Of a DNA stretch of 64,000 nt, positions 1-8,933 are shown piece after piece; within the stretch, counting starts at the first letter, position 1; every line of letters begins with the position of its first letter. The DNA is taken from assembly GCA_001802455.1 (NCBI GenBank), contig MGXZ01000023.1, positions 62,001 to 126,000 on the forward strand. Reading direction: 5' to 3'. The notes under the pieces were generated by a model, which was given only the letters and a program-made list of their open reading frames with translations, searched no databases and was not told the origin of the DNA. A program made the translations under genes and the position numbers. Source of the stretch: Gammaproteobacteria bacterium RIFCSPHIGHO2_12_FULL_39_24. Lineage in GTDB: Bacteria > Pseudomonadota > Gammaproteobacteria > Coxiellales > Coxiellaceae.

Positions 1-37
1 CGGCGCTTTCAAAAATTAATATCGCGGGAGTTAATGT

Positions 38-1024
38 TTGAAATATTTAGTATTGGGCAGCAACTCATTTGCCGGTAGCACTTTTGTTAATGAAGTTTTA
101 TTTCAAGGTGAACACGTTGTTGGTATCAGTCGATCAGACAAGCCCAATGCCGTATTACAACCCTATGCTCAAAATAAAAATTTAAAAAATTTTACATTTT
201 ACGCATTGGATTTAAATAAAAATTTTTCTGATGTCAAAAAAATTATTTCTGAATTTAAACCAAATTATATAGTTGATTTTGCAGCACAAAGCATGGTTGC
301 AGAAAGTTGGGTTTACCCTGATCAGTGGTATACAACGAATATTGTCGCGAAAGTGAGACTACATGATTTTTTAAGAACCTGTGATTTTTTAGAACGCTAT
401 ATTCGCATTTCAACACCTGAAGTGTACGGTCATGTTGATGGAAAAATCACTGAAGCACATCCTTTTAATCCAACAACACCCTACGCTGTTTCGCAAGCCG
501 CAATTGATATGAGCTTAGCTGCATTTTATAAGCAATATCAATTCCCCGTTATTTTTACGCGATACGCCAATTTTTATGGGCCACATCAACAATTTTATCG
601 CATCATTCCTAAAGCAGCTATTTATGGAATTCTAAAAAAGAAATTGCCGTTGCATGGTGGCGGTGTTTCAAAGCGTGCTTTTATTTATGGAACTGATGTG
701 GCTACTGCGATTACCGCATCAATTAAAAATGGAAAATTAGGTGAGTCTTATCATTTCTCTACCGGTGATTGCATTTCAATTGCAGAATTAATTCACAAAA
801 TTGCAGATTCAATGAATGTTGAATTTAACGACTTAGTTGAAATGAGCTCTGAACGTCCCGGAAAAGATTTTCAATATTTCATGAGTTCAGATAAAGCAGG
901 AAATGAATTGCGGTGGAAACCGTCTGTACCACTTGATTTGGGTATTCAAAACACGATTCATTGGGCTATCAAAAATAAAGAAATTATTTCTCAATTACCA
1001 CACAATTATATTCATAAACCATAG
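38..1024 (+). CDS. NAD-dependent sugar-nucleotide epimerase/dehydratase family protein (extended SDR)
   Basis: A 328-residue extended short-chain dehydrogenase of the kind that converts nucleotide sugars in the cytoplasm. The N-terminal Rossmann motif reads GSNSFAG (residues 7-13), and FAAQS followed by TTN resembles GDP-mannose and dTDP-glucose 4,6-dehydratases. The active-site strand has STPEVYG (125-131), where dehydratases usually have S-T-D-E. The expected Y-x-x-x-K is Y149-A-V-S-Q153, so the catalytic lysine is glutamine. The start is TTG with a CGGGAG ribosome site about 8 bases upstream. It heads the long plus-strand operon and is followed 10 bases later by a transketolase subunit. 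Fold and family are clear. Substrate is unknown, and the missing lysine leaves open whether it is a normal dehydrogenase/dehydratase. Confidence 0.85.
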   Translation: MKYLVLGSNSFAGSTFVNEVLFQGEHVVGISRSDKPNAVLQPYAQNKNLKNFTFYALDLNKNFSDVKKIISEFKPNYIVDFAAQSMVAESWVYPDQWYTTNIVAKVRLHDFLRTCDFLERYIRISTPEVYGHVDGKITEAHPFNPTTPYAVSQAAIDMSLAAFYKQYQFPVIFTRYANFYGPHQQFYRIIPKAAIYGILKKKLPLHGGGVSKRAFIYGTDVATAITASIKNGKLGESYHFSTGDCISIAELIHKIADSMNVEFNDLVEMSSERPGKDFQYFMSSDKAGNELRWKPSVPLDLGIQNTIHWAIKNKEIISQLPHNYIHKP

Positions 1025-1033
1025 GTATTTATT

Positions 1034-1843
1034 TTGGATTTACAAAAAATTTCTAATATGATTCGATCTCGAGTGATTGAAACATCATCGAATGCGCATG
1101 TTCCGCACCTGGGATCTTGTTTATCCTGTATTGATATTTTAATAGCACTATATTGGGAAATTTTAAAAATTTCTCCACATAATCCAACTGAAATTTCGCG
1201 CGATAGATTTATTTTAAGCAAAGGTCATGCAGCGCCGGCTTTATTTCAAGTGTTAGCCATGAAAAAATTTTTTCCACAATCTTGGTTAGAAAATTATGGT
1301 CGCGATGGTAGTTTATTTGGAGAGCATCCACCAGCACATGGTGTTCCTGGTATTGAAGCAGCAACAGGATCATTAGGACATGGGTTGCCAATAGGGGTTG
1401 GTTTAGCATTGGGTTCAGCGATACATAAAATAAAAAATAAAATATTTGTTTTATTAAGCGATGGTGAATGCAATGAAGGTTCCGTGTGGGAAGCAGCGAT
1501 GTTTGCTGCAGCACAAAAGTTAAATAACTTAACCATTATTATTGATTTTAATAAGTGGCAGGCAACAGGTCGTAGCGAAGAAGTGATGGCATTAAATCCA
1601 TTGTGTGACAAATGGAATGCCTTTGGTTGGAATGCTACTGAAATTAATGGACATGATTTCTCGCAAATAATATCAGCATTAAAACAAACATCAACGAAAC
1701 CCACCGCGATTATCGCACATACAATAAAAGGCAAGGGCGTTTCATTTATGGAAGATAATAATAATTGGCATTATCGTATTCCAACAAAAGAAGAAGTGGT
1801 TTCTGCAAAAATTGAGTTGGGTGTTGTCGAGGAATTAGTATGA
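1034..1843 (+). CDS. Transketolase, N-terminal (thiamine diphosphate-binding) subunit
   Basis: A 269-residue split transketolase subunit. Visible features are SKGH at 62-65, TGSLGHGL at 111-118, and a ThDP/metal signature starting at S142-D-G and ending at N173. The first glycine of the classical GDG is serine. It would transfer two-carbon ketol units between sugar phosphates together with the next gene, which overlaps it by four bases (ATGA at 1840). Two-subunit transketolases of about 270 plus 300 residues are a known arrangement. In a polysaccharide cluster such a pair probably makes a specific sugar-phosphate precursor rather than serving the general pentose pathway; that is inference. 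Start is TTG. Confidence 0.9.
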   Translation: MDLQKISNMIRSRVIETSSNAHVPHLGSCLSCIDILIALYWEILKISPHNPTEISRDRFILSKGHAAPALFQVLAMKKFFPQSWLENYGRDGSLFGEHPPAHGVPGIEAATGSLGHGLPIGVGLALGSAIHKIKNKIFVLLSDGECNEGSVWEAAMFAAAQKLNNLTIIIDFNKWQATGRSEEVMALNPLCDKWNAFGWNATEINGHDFSQIISALKQTSTKPTAIIAHTIKGKGVSFMEDNNNWHYRIPTKEEVVSAKIELGVVEELV

Positions 1844-2754
1844 GAAATGCCTTTGCAGAAGAGCTGACTCAATTAGCAACAGAAAACTCAAACATTATTT
1901 TGTTGTCAGGCGATATTGGAAATAACTTATTTAATCATTTTAAAACAAAAGCGCCAGAGCGTTTTTATAATTGTGGTGTTGCTGAGGCAAACATGACTGG
2001 CGTTGCTGCAGGTTTGGCAATGATGGGGTTTCGTCCTTGCACGTATACCATCACACCATTTGCAACTGTGCGTTGCTTAGAACAAATTCGCGTGGATGTT
2101 TGTTATCACAATGTGCCTGTTGTTATTGCGGGAACGGGTGCTGGATTGTCGTATGCGAGTTTAGGACCAACGCATCACTCTTGTGATGACATTGGTTTTA
2201 TGCGTATGTTGCCAAATATGACAATACTGTGTCCTTGTGATCCGATCGAAGTAAAATGTGCGGTGCGCGCAGCGTTTCAATTAAACTCACCCGTTTATAT
2301 TCGACTGGGAAAAACGGGTGAACCCAATATTTATAAAACACCGCCTGAATTTGTAGTTGGGAAATCAATTACTATGCACGAAGGAAAAGATATTTGCATT
2401 TTAAGTGTAGGCAATATCATGCCAGTTGCATTACAGGTAGCTGAAAATTTAGAAAACAATAATATTTTTGCTAGGGTTGAAAATTTTCACACAATAAAAC
2501 CTTTGGATACAGAAAGTCTAAAAAATATTTTTTCAAATTATACATTGGTTGTAACGATCGAAGAACACAGCTTGATAAATGGTTTGGGTGCTGCCGTTGC
2601 AGAATGGGCTTCCGATAAAAATCAACATCAAACAAAATTATTACGTTTTGGCACCCAAGATAAATTTATGCCTTATGTGGGTGAGCAAGATTATGCCAGA
2701 AAATATTTTAATTTAACATCCGAATATATTTGCAAAACGATTTTGGAAATATAG
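1840..2754 (+). CDS. Transketolase, C-terminal (pyrimidine-binding) subunit
   Basis: A 304-residue partner of the preceding subunit. It has the pyrimidine-binding domain with the likely cofactor-activating glutamate E49 in the motif GVAEANMTG, followed by the transketolase C-terminal domain (about residues 180-300). ATGA overlap with the upstream gene implies translational coupling and equal stoichiometry. A product ketose phosphate could feed the aldolase and phosphatase genes further down the operon (8388-10096). Assignment to family is secure; the actual donor and acceptor are not visible from sequence. Confidence 0.9.
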   Translation: MRNAFAEELTQLATENSNIILLSGDIGNNLFNHFKTKAPERFYNCGVAEANMTGVAAGLAMMGFRPCTYTITPFATVRCLEQIRVDVCYHNVPVVIAGTGAGLSYASLGPTHHSCDDIGFMRMLPNMTILCPCDPIEVKCAVRAAFQLNSPVYIRLGKTGEPNIYKTPPEFVVGKSITMHEGKDICILSVGNIMPVALQVAENLENNNIFARVENFHTIKPLDTESLKNIFSNYTLVVTIEEHSLINGLGAAVAEWASDKNQHQTKLLRFGTQDKFMPYVGEQDYARKYFNLTSEYICKTILEI

Positions 2755-3356
2755 TGAATAAAAATAACATTGTTATTGGTGTTGATTTTGATAACACGAT
2801 AGTTTGCTATCATGATGTGTTTCATAAAGTTGCTGTTGATCGAAAATTAATTCACCCGAATTTTCCAAAAGACAAAGAAAAAATAAGGAACTATTTAAGA
2901 AAAATCAATCAAGAAGATGCATGGACAGAAATGCAGGGTGTTGTTTATGGAAAAGAAATGGCTTTTGCAAAAGCATTTTCTGGTGTAGCAATATTTTTTA
3001 AAGCCATGCGTAAAAATAATATAAAAACGATTATTATTAGCCATAAAACAAAATTTCCTTATCTGGGTGAAAAAGTTGATTTGCATAAAGCCGCTTCAAA
3101 ATGGCTGGATCAAATAAATCTTGGCGAAAACGAAATATATTTTCTAGAAACTAAAAAAGAAAAATGTGAAAAAATTGTCGAATGTGGGTGTACGCACTTT
3201 ATTGATGATCTTCCAGAATTGTTATCAGACCCATTTTTTCCTGGCCATGTTCACAAAATATTATTTTCCGAAAATCAAAAAAGTGATCGACATCATTTCA
3301 CCACATTTTCTCATTGGAATGAAATCAGAAAGCATTTTTTGTGTGAAATAGTATGA
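2754..3356 (+). CDS. HAD-superfamily phosphatase-like protein
   Basis: About 200 residues. The HAD nucleophile motif D-F-D-N-T (D11 and D13) lies at the N-terminus and a late acidic pair IDDLPE near residue 150 matches HAD motif IV. The start is taken as GTG at 2754, which overlaps the upstream TAG stop by one base; a TTG 24 bases earlier is possible but would overlap the transketolase gene more. Probably dephosphorylates a sugar phosphate or related small molecule, since it sits between transketolase and a kinase-like gene. Substrate unknown. Confidence 0.75.
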   Translation: MNKNNIVIGVDFDNTIVCYHDVFHKVAVDRKLIHPNFPKDKEKIRNYLRKINQEDAWTEMQGVVYGKEMAFAKAFSGVAIFFKAMRKNNIKTIIISHKTKFPYLGEKVDLHKAASKWLDQINLGENEIYFLETKKEKCEKIVECGCTHFIDDLPELLSDPFFPGHVHKILFSENQKSDRHHFTTFSHWNEIRKHFLCEIV

Positions 3357-4369
3357 AAGTGTGCAATAAAACGTTACAAACAGTTGTTTCAAATTTATTG
3401 CCAAACATTTCTTCAGATGATTTGAATATTACGCCTATTTTCGGTGGTCGAAATAATCGTGCTTATCATATCAAATTCAATCAAACAGAATATTTTTTAA
3501 AACATTATAATAATGATTGCGGGAAGAATAGACTGCAAGCTGAATATGCTTTCCTTTCTTTTGCTAACAATCATCATTGTCCTTATACAGTAAAACCCAT
3601 TTCATTTGACGCACGCACTCTTTTTGCTTTGTATGAATATATAAAAGGCGCACGATATCAAAAAAATGAAGTGTGTCAAGCAGAAATCAATCACGCTTTA
3701 GAGTTTATTCATTTAATTAATAAACCACGCTTTGAAAATTCAGCCGAAGTTTTGCCTGTTGCGCGCGAAGCTTGTTTTGCAATTTTAAATCATATTGATT
3801 GTGTTGATAAACGCATCAAAAAATTAAATACTATTGTTGTTTCAGATAAAATTGATTCACAAGCTGCTTTATTTATTCAAAAAAAATTAACACCCACATG
3901 GTTATCCGTTAAGTCATCCATTCTCCAAAAATCAAAATCATTTTTAAATAATATTTTATCAACTGAGAATAGAATCATTTCGCCTTCCGATTTTGGATTT
4001 CATAACGCATTAAAATTATCTGATCATCAAATTATTTTTGTTGATTTTGAATATGCTGGTTGGGATGATCCTGCTAAATTAATCGGTGATTTTTTCAATC
4101 AAGTAGAAGTGCCCATTTCTTTGGATTATTTTGAGAAATTTTCTGAGTCTATTGCTAACCTGGTTATTAATCGAGAAGCAATGCTAGAAAGGGCACGACT
4201 TCTTTTTCCACTTTATCATATTAAGTGGTGTTGCATTATGTTGAACTATTTTTTACCGAGCAGTAGAATCGCGAAAGGATTTTCCGAAACAGTGACGCAA
4301 TCTGTTTGTGAAGCACAACTCGAAAAAGCAAAATTGCACCTACAAAGGATGGGTAGAATCACTTTATGA
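3353..4369 (+). CDS. Aminoglycoside-phosphotransferase/choline-kinase-like protein
   Basis: A 338-residue protein-kinase-like-fold phosphotransferase. The catalytic loop reads P-S-D-F-G-F-H-N (about residues 211-218) in place of the usual H-G-D-x4-N, keeping the catalytic Asp and the Asn. The metal-binding DFE follows in IFVDFEYAG. Members of this family phosphorylate small hydroxyl compounds such as choline, aminoglycosides, methylthioribose or sugars. It overlaps both neighbours by four bases (ATGA). Its place between a HAD phosphatase and a methyltransferase fits a role in modifying a sugar or polyol precursor, but the substrate cannot be read from sequence. Confidence 0.75.
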   Translation: MKVCNKTLQTVVSNLLPNISSDDLNITPIFGGRNNRAYHIKFNQTEYFLKHYNNDCGKNRLQAEYAFLSFANNHHCPYTVKPISFDARTLFALYEYIKGARYQKNEVCQAEINHALEFIHLINKPRFENSAEVLPVAREACFAILNHIDCVDKRIKKLNTIVVSDKIDSQAALFIQKKLTPTWLSVKSSILQKSKSFLNNILSTENRIISPSDFGFHNALKLSDHQIIFVDFEYAGWDDPAKLIGDFFNQVEVPISLDYFEKFSESIANLVINREAMLERARLLFPLYHIKWCCIMLNYFLPSSRIAKGFSETVTQSVCEAQLEKAKLHLQRMGRITL

Positions 4370-5031
4370 GCGAATGCATCGATATCATCACACCACTTCA
4401 TACCGCCACAAAACGAGCTTATATCGACCGAATGGTCGACGAAAAAGTGATTTGTGCACGTAAAGCCAAAGAATATGAGTTTGATTATTGGGATGGTGAA
4501 AAACGCTATGGCTATGGTGGATATCGTTTTATGCCAGGCAGATGGAAACCGGTTGCTGAAAAATTAATTGAGCGTTACCAGTTAAAAAATGATTCTAAAA
4601 TATTGGATGTAGGATGCGGAAAAGGTTTTTTACTGCATGAGATAAAATTGTTATTGCCGGAAATAGAAGTGGTTGGTTTTGATATATCAAAACATGCGTT
4701 ATTAACTGCAAAAGAAGAAGTAAAATCTTATTTGTCACTTCACCTTGCGCAAGATCCTTATGATTTTCACAGTCATTATTTTGATTTGGTTATTTCTCTT
4801 AATGCGTTACACAATTTGCGACTTTTTGAGTTGGAAAAAGCGCTGGCTGAAATTGAGCGTGTTGGAAAACAAAAATATATTGTGGTAGAAAGTTATCGTG
4901 ACGAACAAGAATTATTTAATTTGCAATGTTGGGCATTAACAGCTGAGTCTTTCTTTGATCGAGACGAATGGATATGGTTATTTCAACATTTCAACTACAC
5001 CGGTGATTATGAGTTTATATATTTTGAGTAG
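4366..5031 (+). CDS. Class I SAM-dependent methyltransferase
   Basis: A 221-residue Rossmann-fold methyltransferase. Motif I is ILDVGCGKG (about 79-87), motif II contains VVGFDIS, and the post-II segment FDLVISLNALHNL is typical of class I enzymes. The first 60 residues, rich in Tyr and Gly (DYWDGEKRYGYGGYRF), form an extension not seen in the minimal fold. Coupled by ATGA to the upstream kinase-like gene and followed after 6 bases by an alcohol dehydrogenase. Probably methylates a precursor or sugar; the acceptor is not evident. Confidence 0.8.
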   Translation: MSECIDIITPLHTATKRAYIDRMVDEKVICARKAKEYEFDYWDGEKRYGYGGYRFMPGRWKPVAEKLIERYQLKNDSKILDVGCGKGFLLHEIKLLLPEIEVVGFDISKHALLTAKEEVKSYLSLHLAQDPYDFHSHYFDLVISLNALHNLRLFELEKALAEIERVGKQKYIVVESYRDEQELFNLQCWALTAESFFDRDEWIWLFQHFNYTGDYEFIYFE

Positions 5032-5037
5032 TACAAT

Positions 5038-6078
5038 ATGAAATTTCATGCGGCAATTTTAGTGGAACAATGTCAACCGTTAACAGTGGATCAAATAGAA
5101 TTAACAACTCCGTTAGAATACGGACAAGTTTTAGTGAGAGTAATCTGTAGCGGAATTTGCGGTTCACAAATTGGTGAAATTGACGGCGTTAAAGGCGAAG
5201 ACAAATTTTTGCCGCATTTATTAGGACATGAAGGCGGTGGTATTGTTGAGGAAATAGGTTCGGGAGTCTCGACGGTTAAAGTTGGCGATCATGTTGTGAT
5301 GCATTGGAAACCAGGTGCGGGAATTGAGGCACCAAAAAAACATTACCGATGGGGAAATAAACAAGTTAATGCTGGTAGCGTAACAACATTTAATGAATAT
5401 GCGGTTGTTTCAGAAAACAGACTAACCGCTATCTCTAAAAATATTGATTTATCAATTGCAGCGTTAATGGGCTGCTCAGTACTAACTGGATTTGGTGTTG
5501 TTAATAATGATGCACAAGTTAAAATAGGCCAATCCATAGTGATATTTGGAATGGGTGGCGTGGGACTCAATATTGTTCAAGCTGCTTCGTTAGTTTCAGC
5601 CTTTCCGATTGTTGGCGTAGATCTCAGTGATGAAAAATTAACTCTTGCTAACACATTAGGACTTAATTACGGTATTAATTCTCTCAAAGAAGAAAATATC
5701 GCTAAAAAAATCCTATCCTATGTTGGAAATCAAGGTGCTGATGTTGTCATTGATACCACTGGAAATACGCGTATTATTGAAATGGCATACACATTAACGA
5801 ATCCAGATGGGAAGACAATTTTGGTGGGTGTTCCAAAAAAGAATGATAATATTTCTATCCACTCCTTACCTTTACATTTTCAGAAACAATTAAAGGGATC
5901 TCATGGTGGTAATGCTTGCCCAGAAAAAGATATTCCGGCCTATATCAGATTAATTGAATCAGGTAAATTGCAACTCGATAAGTTAATTATGAACAAAACT
6001 CCGTTAAATAAAATAAATGATGCAATTGGTGATATCAGAAATGGGAAATTTGCTGGTAGAATTCTATTAACAATGTGA
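5038..6078 (+). CDS. Zinc-dependent alcohol dehydrogenase family protein (MDR)
   Basis: A 346-residue medium-chain dehydrogenase. Likely catalytic-zinc ligands are C41 in CSGICGS, H64 in LGHEGGG and C146 in MGCSVLTG. The NAD(P)-binding motif is GMGGVG (171-176). The stretch that normally carries four structural-zinc cysteines (around 90-112) contains none, so only the catalytic zinc is expected. It would oxidise or reduce an alcohol/carbonyl on a sugar or polyol, NAD(P)-linked, in the cytoplasm. The neighbouring Gfo/Idh/MocA oxidoreductase suggests a multi-step redox interconversion. Confidence 0.85.
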   Translation: MKFHAAILVEQCQPLTVDQIELTTPLEYGQVLVRVICSGICGSQIGEIDGVKGEDKFLPHLLGHEGGGIVEEIGSGVSTVKVGDHVVMHWKPGAGIEAPKKHYRWGNKQVNAGSVTTFNEYAVVSENRLTAISKNIDLSIAALMGCSVLTGFGVVNNDAQVKIGQSIVIFGMGGVGLNIVQAASLVSAFPIVGVDLSDEKLTLANTLGLNYGINSLKEENIAKKILSYVGNQGADVVIDTTGNTRIIEMAYTLTNPDGKTILVGVPKKNDNISIHSLPLHFQKQLKGSHGGNACPEKDIPAYIRLIESGKLQLDKLIMNKTPLNKINDAIGDIRNGKFAGRILLTM

Positions 6079-6108
6079 GTGTGAAAAAATAGCTTTGGCA
6101 TTGGTGCA

Positions 6109-7011
6109 ATGTACAATTGTTTAGTGATTGGTTATGGTTCCATTGGGAAACGACACGCATCCACGTTAACTGATTTGGGCTGTCAGGTTTCGTTAGTGAC
6201 ACAGCAAACAATTCCACAATATCCGTTTTATCAATCCATAGAAAATGCGTTAGCCGCAAAAAAAACAGATTATATCGTGATTGCCAATGCGACCAGCCTG
6301 CATGAGAGCACGCTCGTATCTGTCTTAAATACAGGTTTTACAGGAAAGATGTTAGTTGAAAAACCGCTGTTTTCTAATCCAATTAATATCAATGTTAAAA
6401 ATACAGGTAATATTTTTGTTGGATATAATTTACGATTTAATGAAACATTATCGCAGCTAAAAAGGCTACTAATTGATGAGCAATTAATTTCTTTTTCAGC
6501 GCGTGTTGGGCAATATCTGCCTACTTGGCGGAGTAACAGTGACTATAAAAATAGTTATTCCGCTAAAAAAAAAGAAGGCGGTGGCGTATTGCGTGATTTG
6601 AGTCATGAACTAGATTATGCTGCTTGGATTTGTGGTGATGCTGAGTCGGTTACCGCATTGGGCGGAAAATTCAGTGAACTAGAAATTGATAGTGATGATA
6701 CCTATTCTATTTTACAGCGCACTCAGAAATGCTCTAGCGTTATGATACACTTGGATTATTTAGGTCGAATTGTCTGTAGACAAATCTACGTACAAACAAC
6801 AAAACATACGTATTTTGCTGATTTAATTAATCACATGTTGTTTATTGATGATCGTAAAATTCAACATCAAAATGTTAACACTTACAGAAAACAACATGTC
6901 GCTATGTTGACAGGTGATTTTGAACAGCTTTGCTCATATGAGCAGGGAAATAAAATTGTAAAGCTGATTAACAAGATAGAACAGGCAAATCGACAAGGTG
7001 AGTGGGTATAA
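6109..7011 (+). CDS. Gfo/Idh/MocA-family oxidoreductase
   Basis: A 300-residue NAD(P)-dependent sugar oxidoreductase. The N-terminal nucleotide-binding motif is GYGSIG (8-13) and the family EKP motif occurs in LVEKPLFS near residue 85. The second half has the typical substrate-domain pattern, including LRDLSHELDYAAW, which supplies the usual catalytic Asp/His region. Start ATG at 6109 directly opens the Rossmann strand. These enzymes reduce or oxidise keto-sugars and inositols. The substrate is unknown; the gene lies between an alcohol dehydrogenase and an orphan gene in the same operon. Confidence 0.83.
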   Translation: MYNCLVIGYGSIGKRHASTLTDLGCQVSLVTQQTIPQYPFYQSIENALAAKKTDYIVIANATSLHESTLVSVLNTGFTGKMLVEKPLFSNPININVKNTGNIFVGYNLRFNETLSQLKRLLIDEQLISFSARVGQYLPTWRSNSDYKNSYSAKKKEGGGVLRDLSHELDYAAWICGDAESVTALGGKFSELEIDSDDTYSILQRTQKCSSVMIHLDYLGRIVCRQIYVQTTKHTYFADLINHMLFIDDRKIQHQNVNTYRKQHVAMLTGDFEQLCSYEQGNKIVKLINKIEQANRQGEWV

Positions 7012-7049
7012 ATTTAGGAATCCAAAGCCAAGCAAGGAGATCATAATAA

Positions 7050-8366
7050 GTGATTTTATTTGTTAATGTATTTATCACTGATCAGCGTGCTCAGCCAAAT
7101 TCGTATCCTGAGTTATCTTCAATCAGAAAAGCTTATTTCAAGCTAGACATATTTAAATATACGTTGGCAAGTTATTCTGTTATCGAATGGAAGGAAGCTA
7201 TTTTTTATATTAAACTTGACACAAATTACGCGCATGAATGGGAAAATTTGCAACAATATATTCGAGCAATTTTTTCTTGTGAAATAAAAATCTACCCATA
7301 TCGAATAGATTCATATGATCGGTGGATTGAGCGTATTGACTTGATTAAGTGTGACGAAGAAGAATGGATATGGTTTACGTGTAACGATGACCATCCGTTT
7401 ATTGACTCAAGTTTAGAAATGCTAAACAAGATTATTTCAGAAGCGAGTAGGTTAAGTAAAGATGAGCAAAAATATGTCGCTATATTCCCCTCTCATTGGC
7501 AAGAAATGATGGCGCAGGTGAAAAGAGGTGTGAAACTTAAAGGTAAACCCTGGAAAGGATGCTCTCAACCGAACTTTCAAATAATAGAAAACACGCCTGA
7601 ATACTATTTAACAAATACTGGTAATTGCATATCAATACAAATTATTACTAAAAAATTATTACAACACTGGTTTTCAGACAAAAGGCGATGCCTTGGATTG
7701 CTATTTAGAACGGATGATCTTGCAGGATCACAGGACAATCAATTAACATTAATTCCTTATAAAGAATTGGCCCGTCATTTTGACGTATATTCACATTCCT
7801 CTGTACCACACGAGATTGTACCGCCTATGTTTATACCAGATGGATTTTTTGAACATAAAATAAAGATACAATATGGTGGTGATCATAGGATGCCTGGTTA
7901 TACATTTTTACATCCACTAAAGAAAATGATTAGCCAGGAGTTGCATCACGAAAAAAGAATTTTTTTAGATCTTTGTGACAGCAACATTTTGTTAGACGAG
8001 ATCCCACTATTTTGGAAAAATAGAATAGGTGAAAAACGGGTGCATCCGATTTCGAGAAATCTTGAAAAAAAGGCCTATTTACGTCAAAAAATAAGAGAGG
8101 TATGTTCAGATCCCCGTTTTGGATACACGCCAGTTGAGTCGATACATAAACTGACAACGGTGTTTTATCAAAAATTTAATCCTGATTTAAAAGAACTAAA
8201 AAAAATAGCGAAAAGTACGTGGTCAGTTAAAGAAAAATTTATTTGTCGTTGGAAAAAATTCAAAATATCATACCTCGAAACACTACGGTATAATTTTTCA
8301 ACATGGATGCGACTAAAATTTCCCGGCATGTGGAATTATGGAAAAAAATTAATATCTAAATCTTAA
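7050..8366 (+). CDS. Uncharacterised protein, possible glycosyltransferase
   Basis: A 438-residue protein that I do not recognise. The start is GTG at 7050, with AAGGAGA at 7034-7040, nine bases upstream. An N-terminal hydrophobic strand (MILFVNVFIT) and an acidic motif WFTCNDDHPF (N112-D-D) after alternating strands and helices resemble the DxD region of GT-A glycosyltransferases. The last 70 residues are rich in Lys, Arg and Trp with no clear membrane span. The context, a polysaccharide operon followed by a KdsC-like phosphatase, is compatible with a glycosyltransferase. Function is not established. Confidence 0.5.
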   Translation: MILFVNVFITDQRAQPNSYPELSSIRKAYFKLDIFKYTLASYSVIEWKEAIFYIKLDTNYAHEWENLQQYIRAIFSCEIKIYPYRIDSYDRWIERIDLIKCDEEEWIWFTCNDDHPFIDSSLEMLNKIISEASRLSKDEQKYVAIFPSHWQEMMAQVKRGVKLKGKPWKGCSQPNFQIIENTPEYYLTNTGNCISIQIITKKLLQHWFSDKRRCLGLLFRTDDLAGSQDNQLTLIPYKELARHFDVYSHSSVPHEIVPPMFIPDGFFEHKIKIQYGGDHRMPGYTFLHPLKKMISQELHHEKRIFLDLCDSNILLDEIPLFWKNRIGEKRVHPISRNLEKKAYLRQKIREVCSDPRFGYTPVESIHKLTTVFYQKFNPDLKELKKIAKSTWSVKEKFICRWKKFKISYLETLRYNFSTWMRLKFPGMWNYGKKLISKS

Positions 8367-8387
8367 ATTAAGGAAAATTATTTTGCC

Positions 8388-8933
8388 ATGGAAGAAAAAT
8401 CTAATTCACTTGTAAAACCAACCGATTTCATTTTGGATGTCGACGGTGTTATGACGACTGGACAATTTTTTTATTCTGCCGAAGGAAAAGCGTTTAAAAT
8501 TTTTGGTCCAGACGATAATGATGGATTATCTTTGCTGAAATCACATGTGAATATACAATTCGTCACGGGTGATAAAAAAGGATTTTCTATCACTAAAAAA
8601 CGCATTGTAGATGATATGGGTTTTCAGTTGGATTTAGTCAGTACCATTCGACGCATTGATTGGATTGCCGAATATTTCGATCCAAAAAAAATAATTTATA
8701 TGGGTGATGGAATATTCGATCATTATGTGATGAAAAAAGTAGGATATGCCATTGCACCTGCCAATGCAGATCAATTTGCTAAACAACATGCGCATTTTAT
8801 CACACAAAGATCCGGTGGCGATCGTGCGGTTGCCGAAGCGTGTTTACATATTTTAGAAAAATTTTTTACGCCTTATAATCCAAATGAATTACCTAATTCA
8901 CAAATTAAATTATCACAAGAGTGGGCTGTATGA
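8388..8933 (+). CDS. KdsC-type HAD phosphatase
   Basis: A 181-residue HAD phosphatase of the cap-less tetrameric KdsC type, which removes phosphate from 3-deoxy-ulosonate 8- or 9-phosphates. The nucleophile motif is D17-V-D-G-V-M-T-T-G, and G-D-D/K region FVTGDKKGFSI and MGDGIFDH match HAD motifs II and IV. Length matches KdsC (about 180-190). It is followed, with ATGA overlap, by a GatZ/KbaZ-like gene, and a CMP-sugar synthetase lies 5.5 kb downstream, a combination expected for making and activating an ulosonic-type sugar. Whether the substrate is Kdo-8-P, a nonulosonate-9-P or something new is open. Confidence 0.8.
   Translation: MEEKSNSLVKPTDFILDVDGVMTTGQFFYSAEGKAFKIFGPDDNDGLSLLKSHVNIQFVTGDKKGFSITKKRIVDDMGFQLDLVSTIRRIDWIAEYFDPKKIIYMGDGIFDHYVMKKVGYAIAPANADQFAKQHAHFITQRSGGDRAVAEACLHILEKFFTPYNPNELPNSQIKLSQEWAV

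Noticed and set aside
1294-1734. 146-residue minus-strand open frame
   Set aside because: Lies wholly inside the transketolase subunit gene on the other strand and has no recognisable motif.
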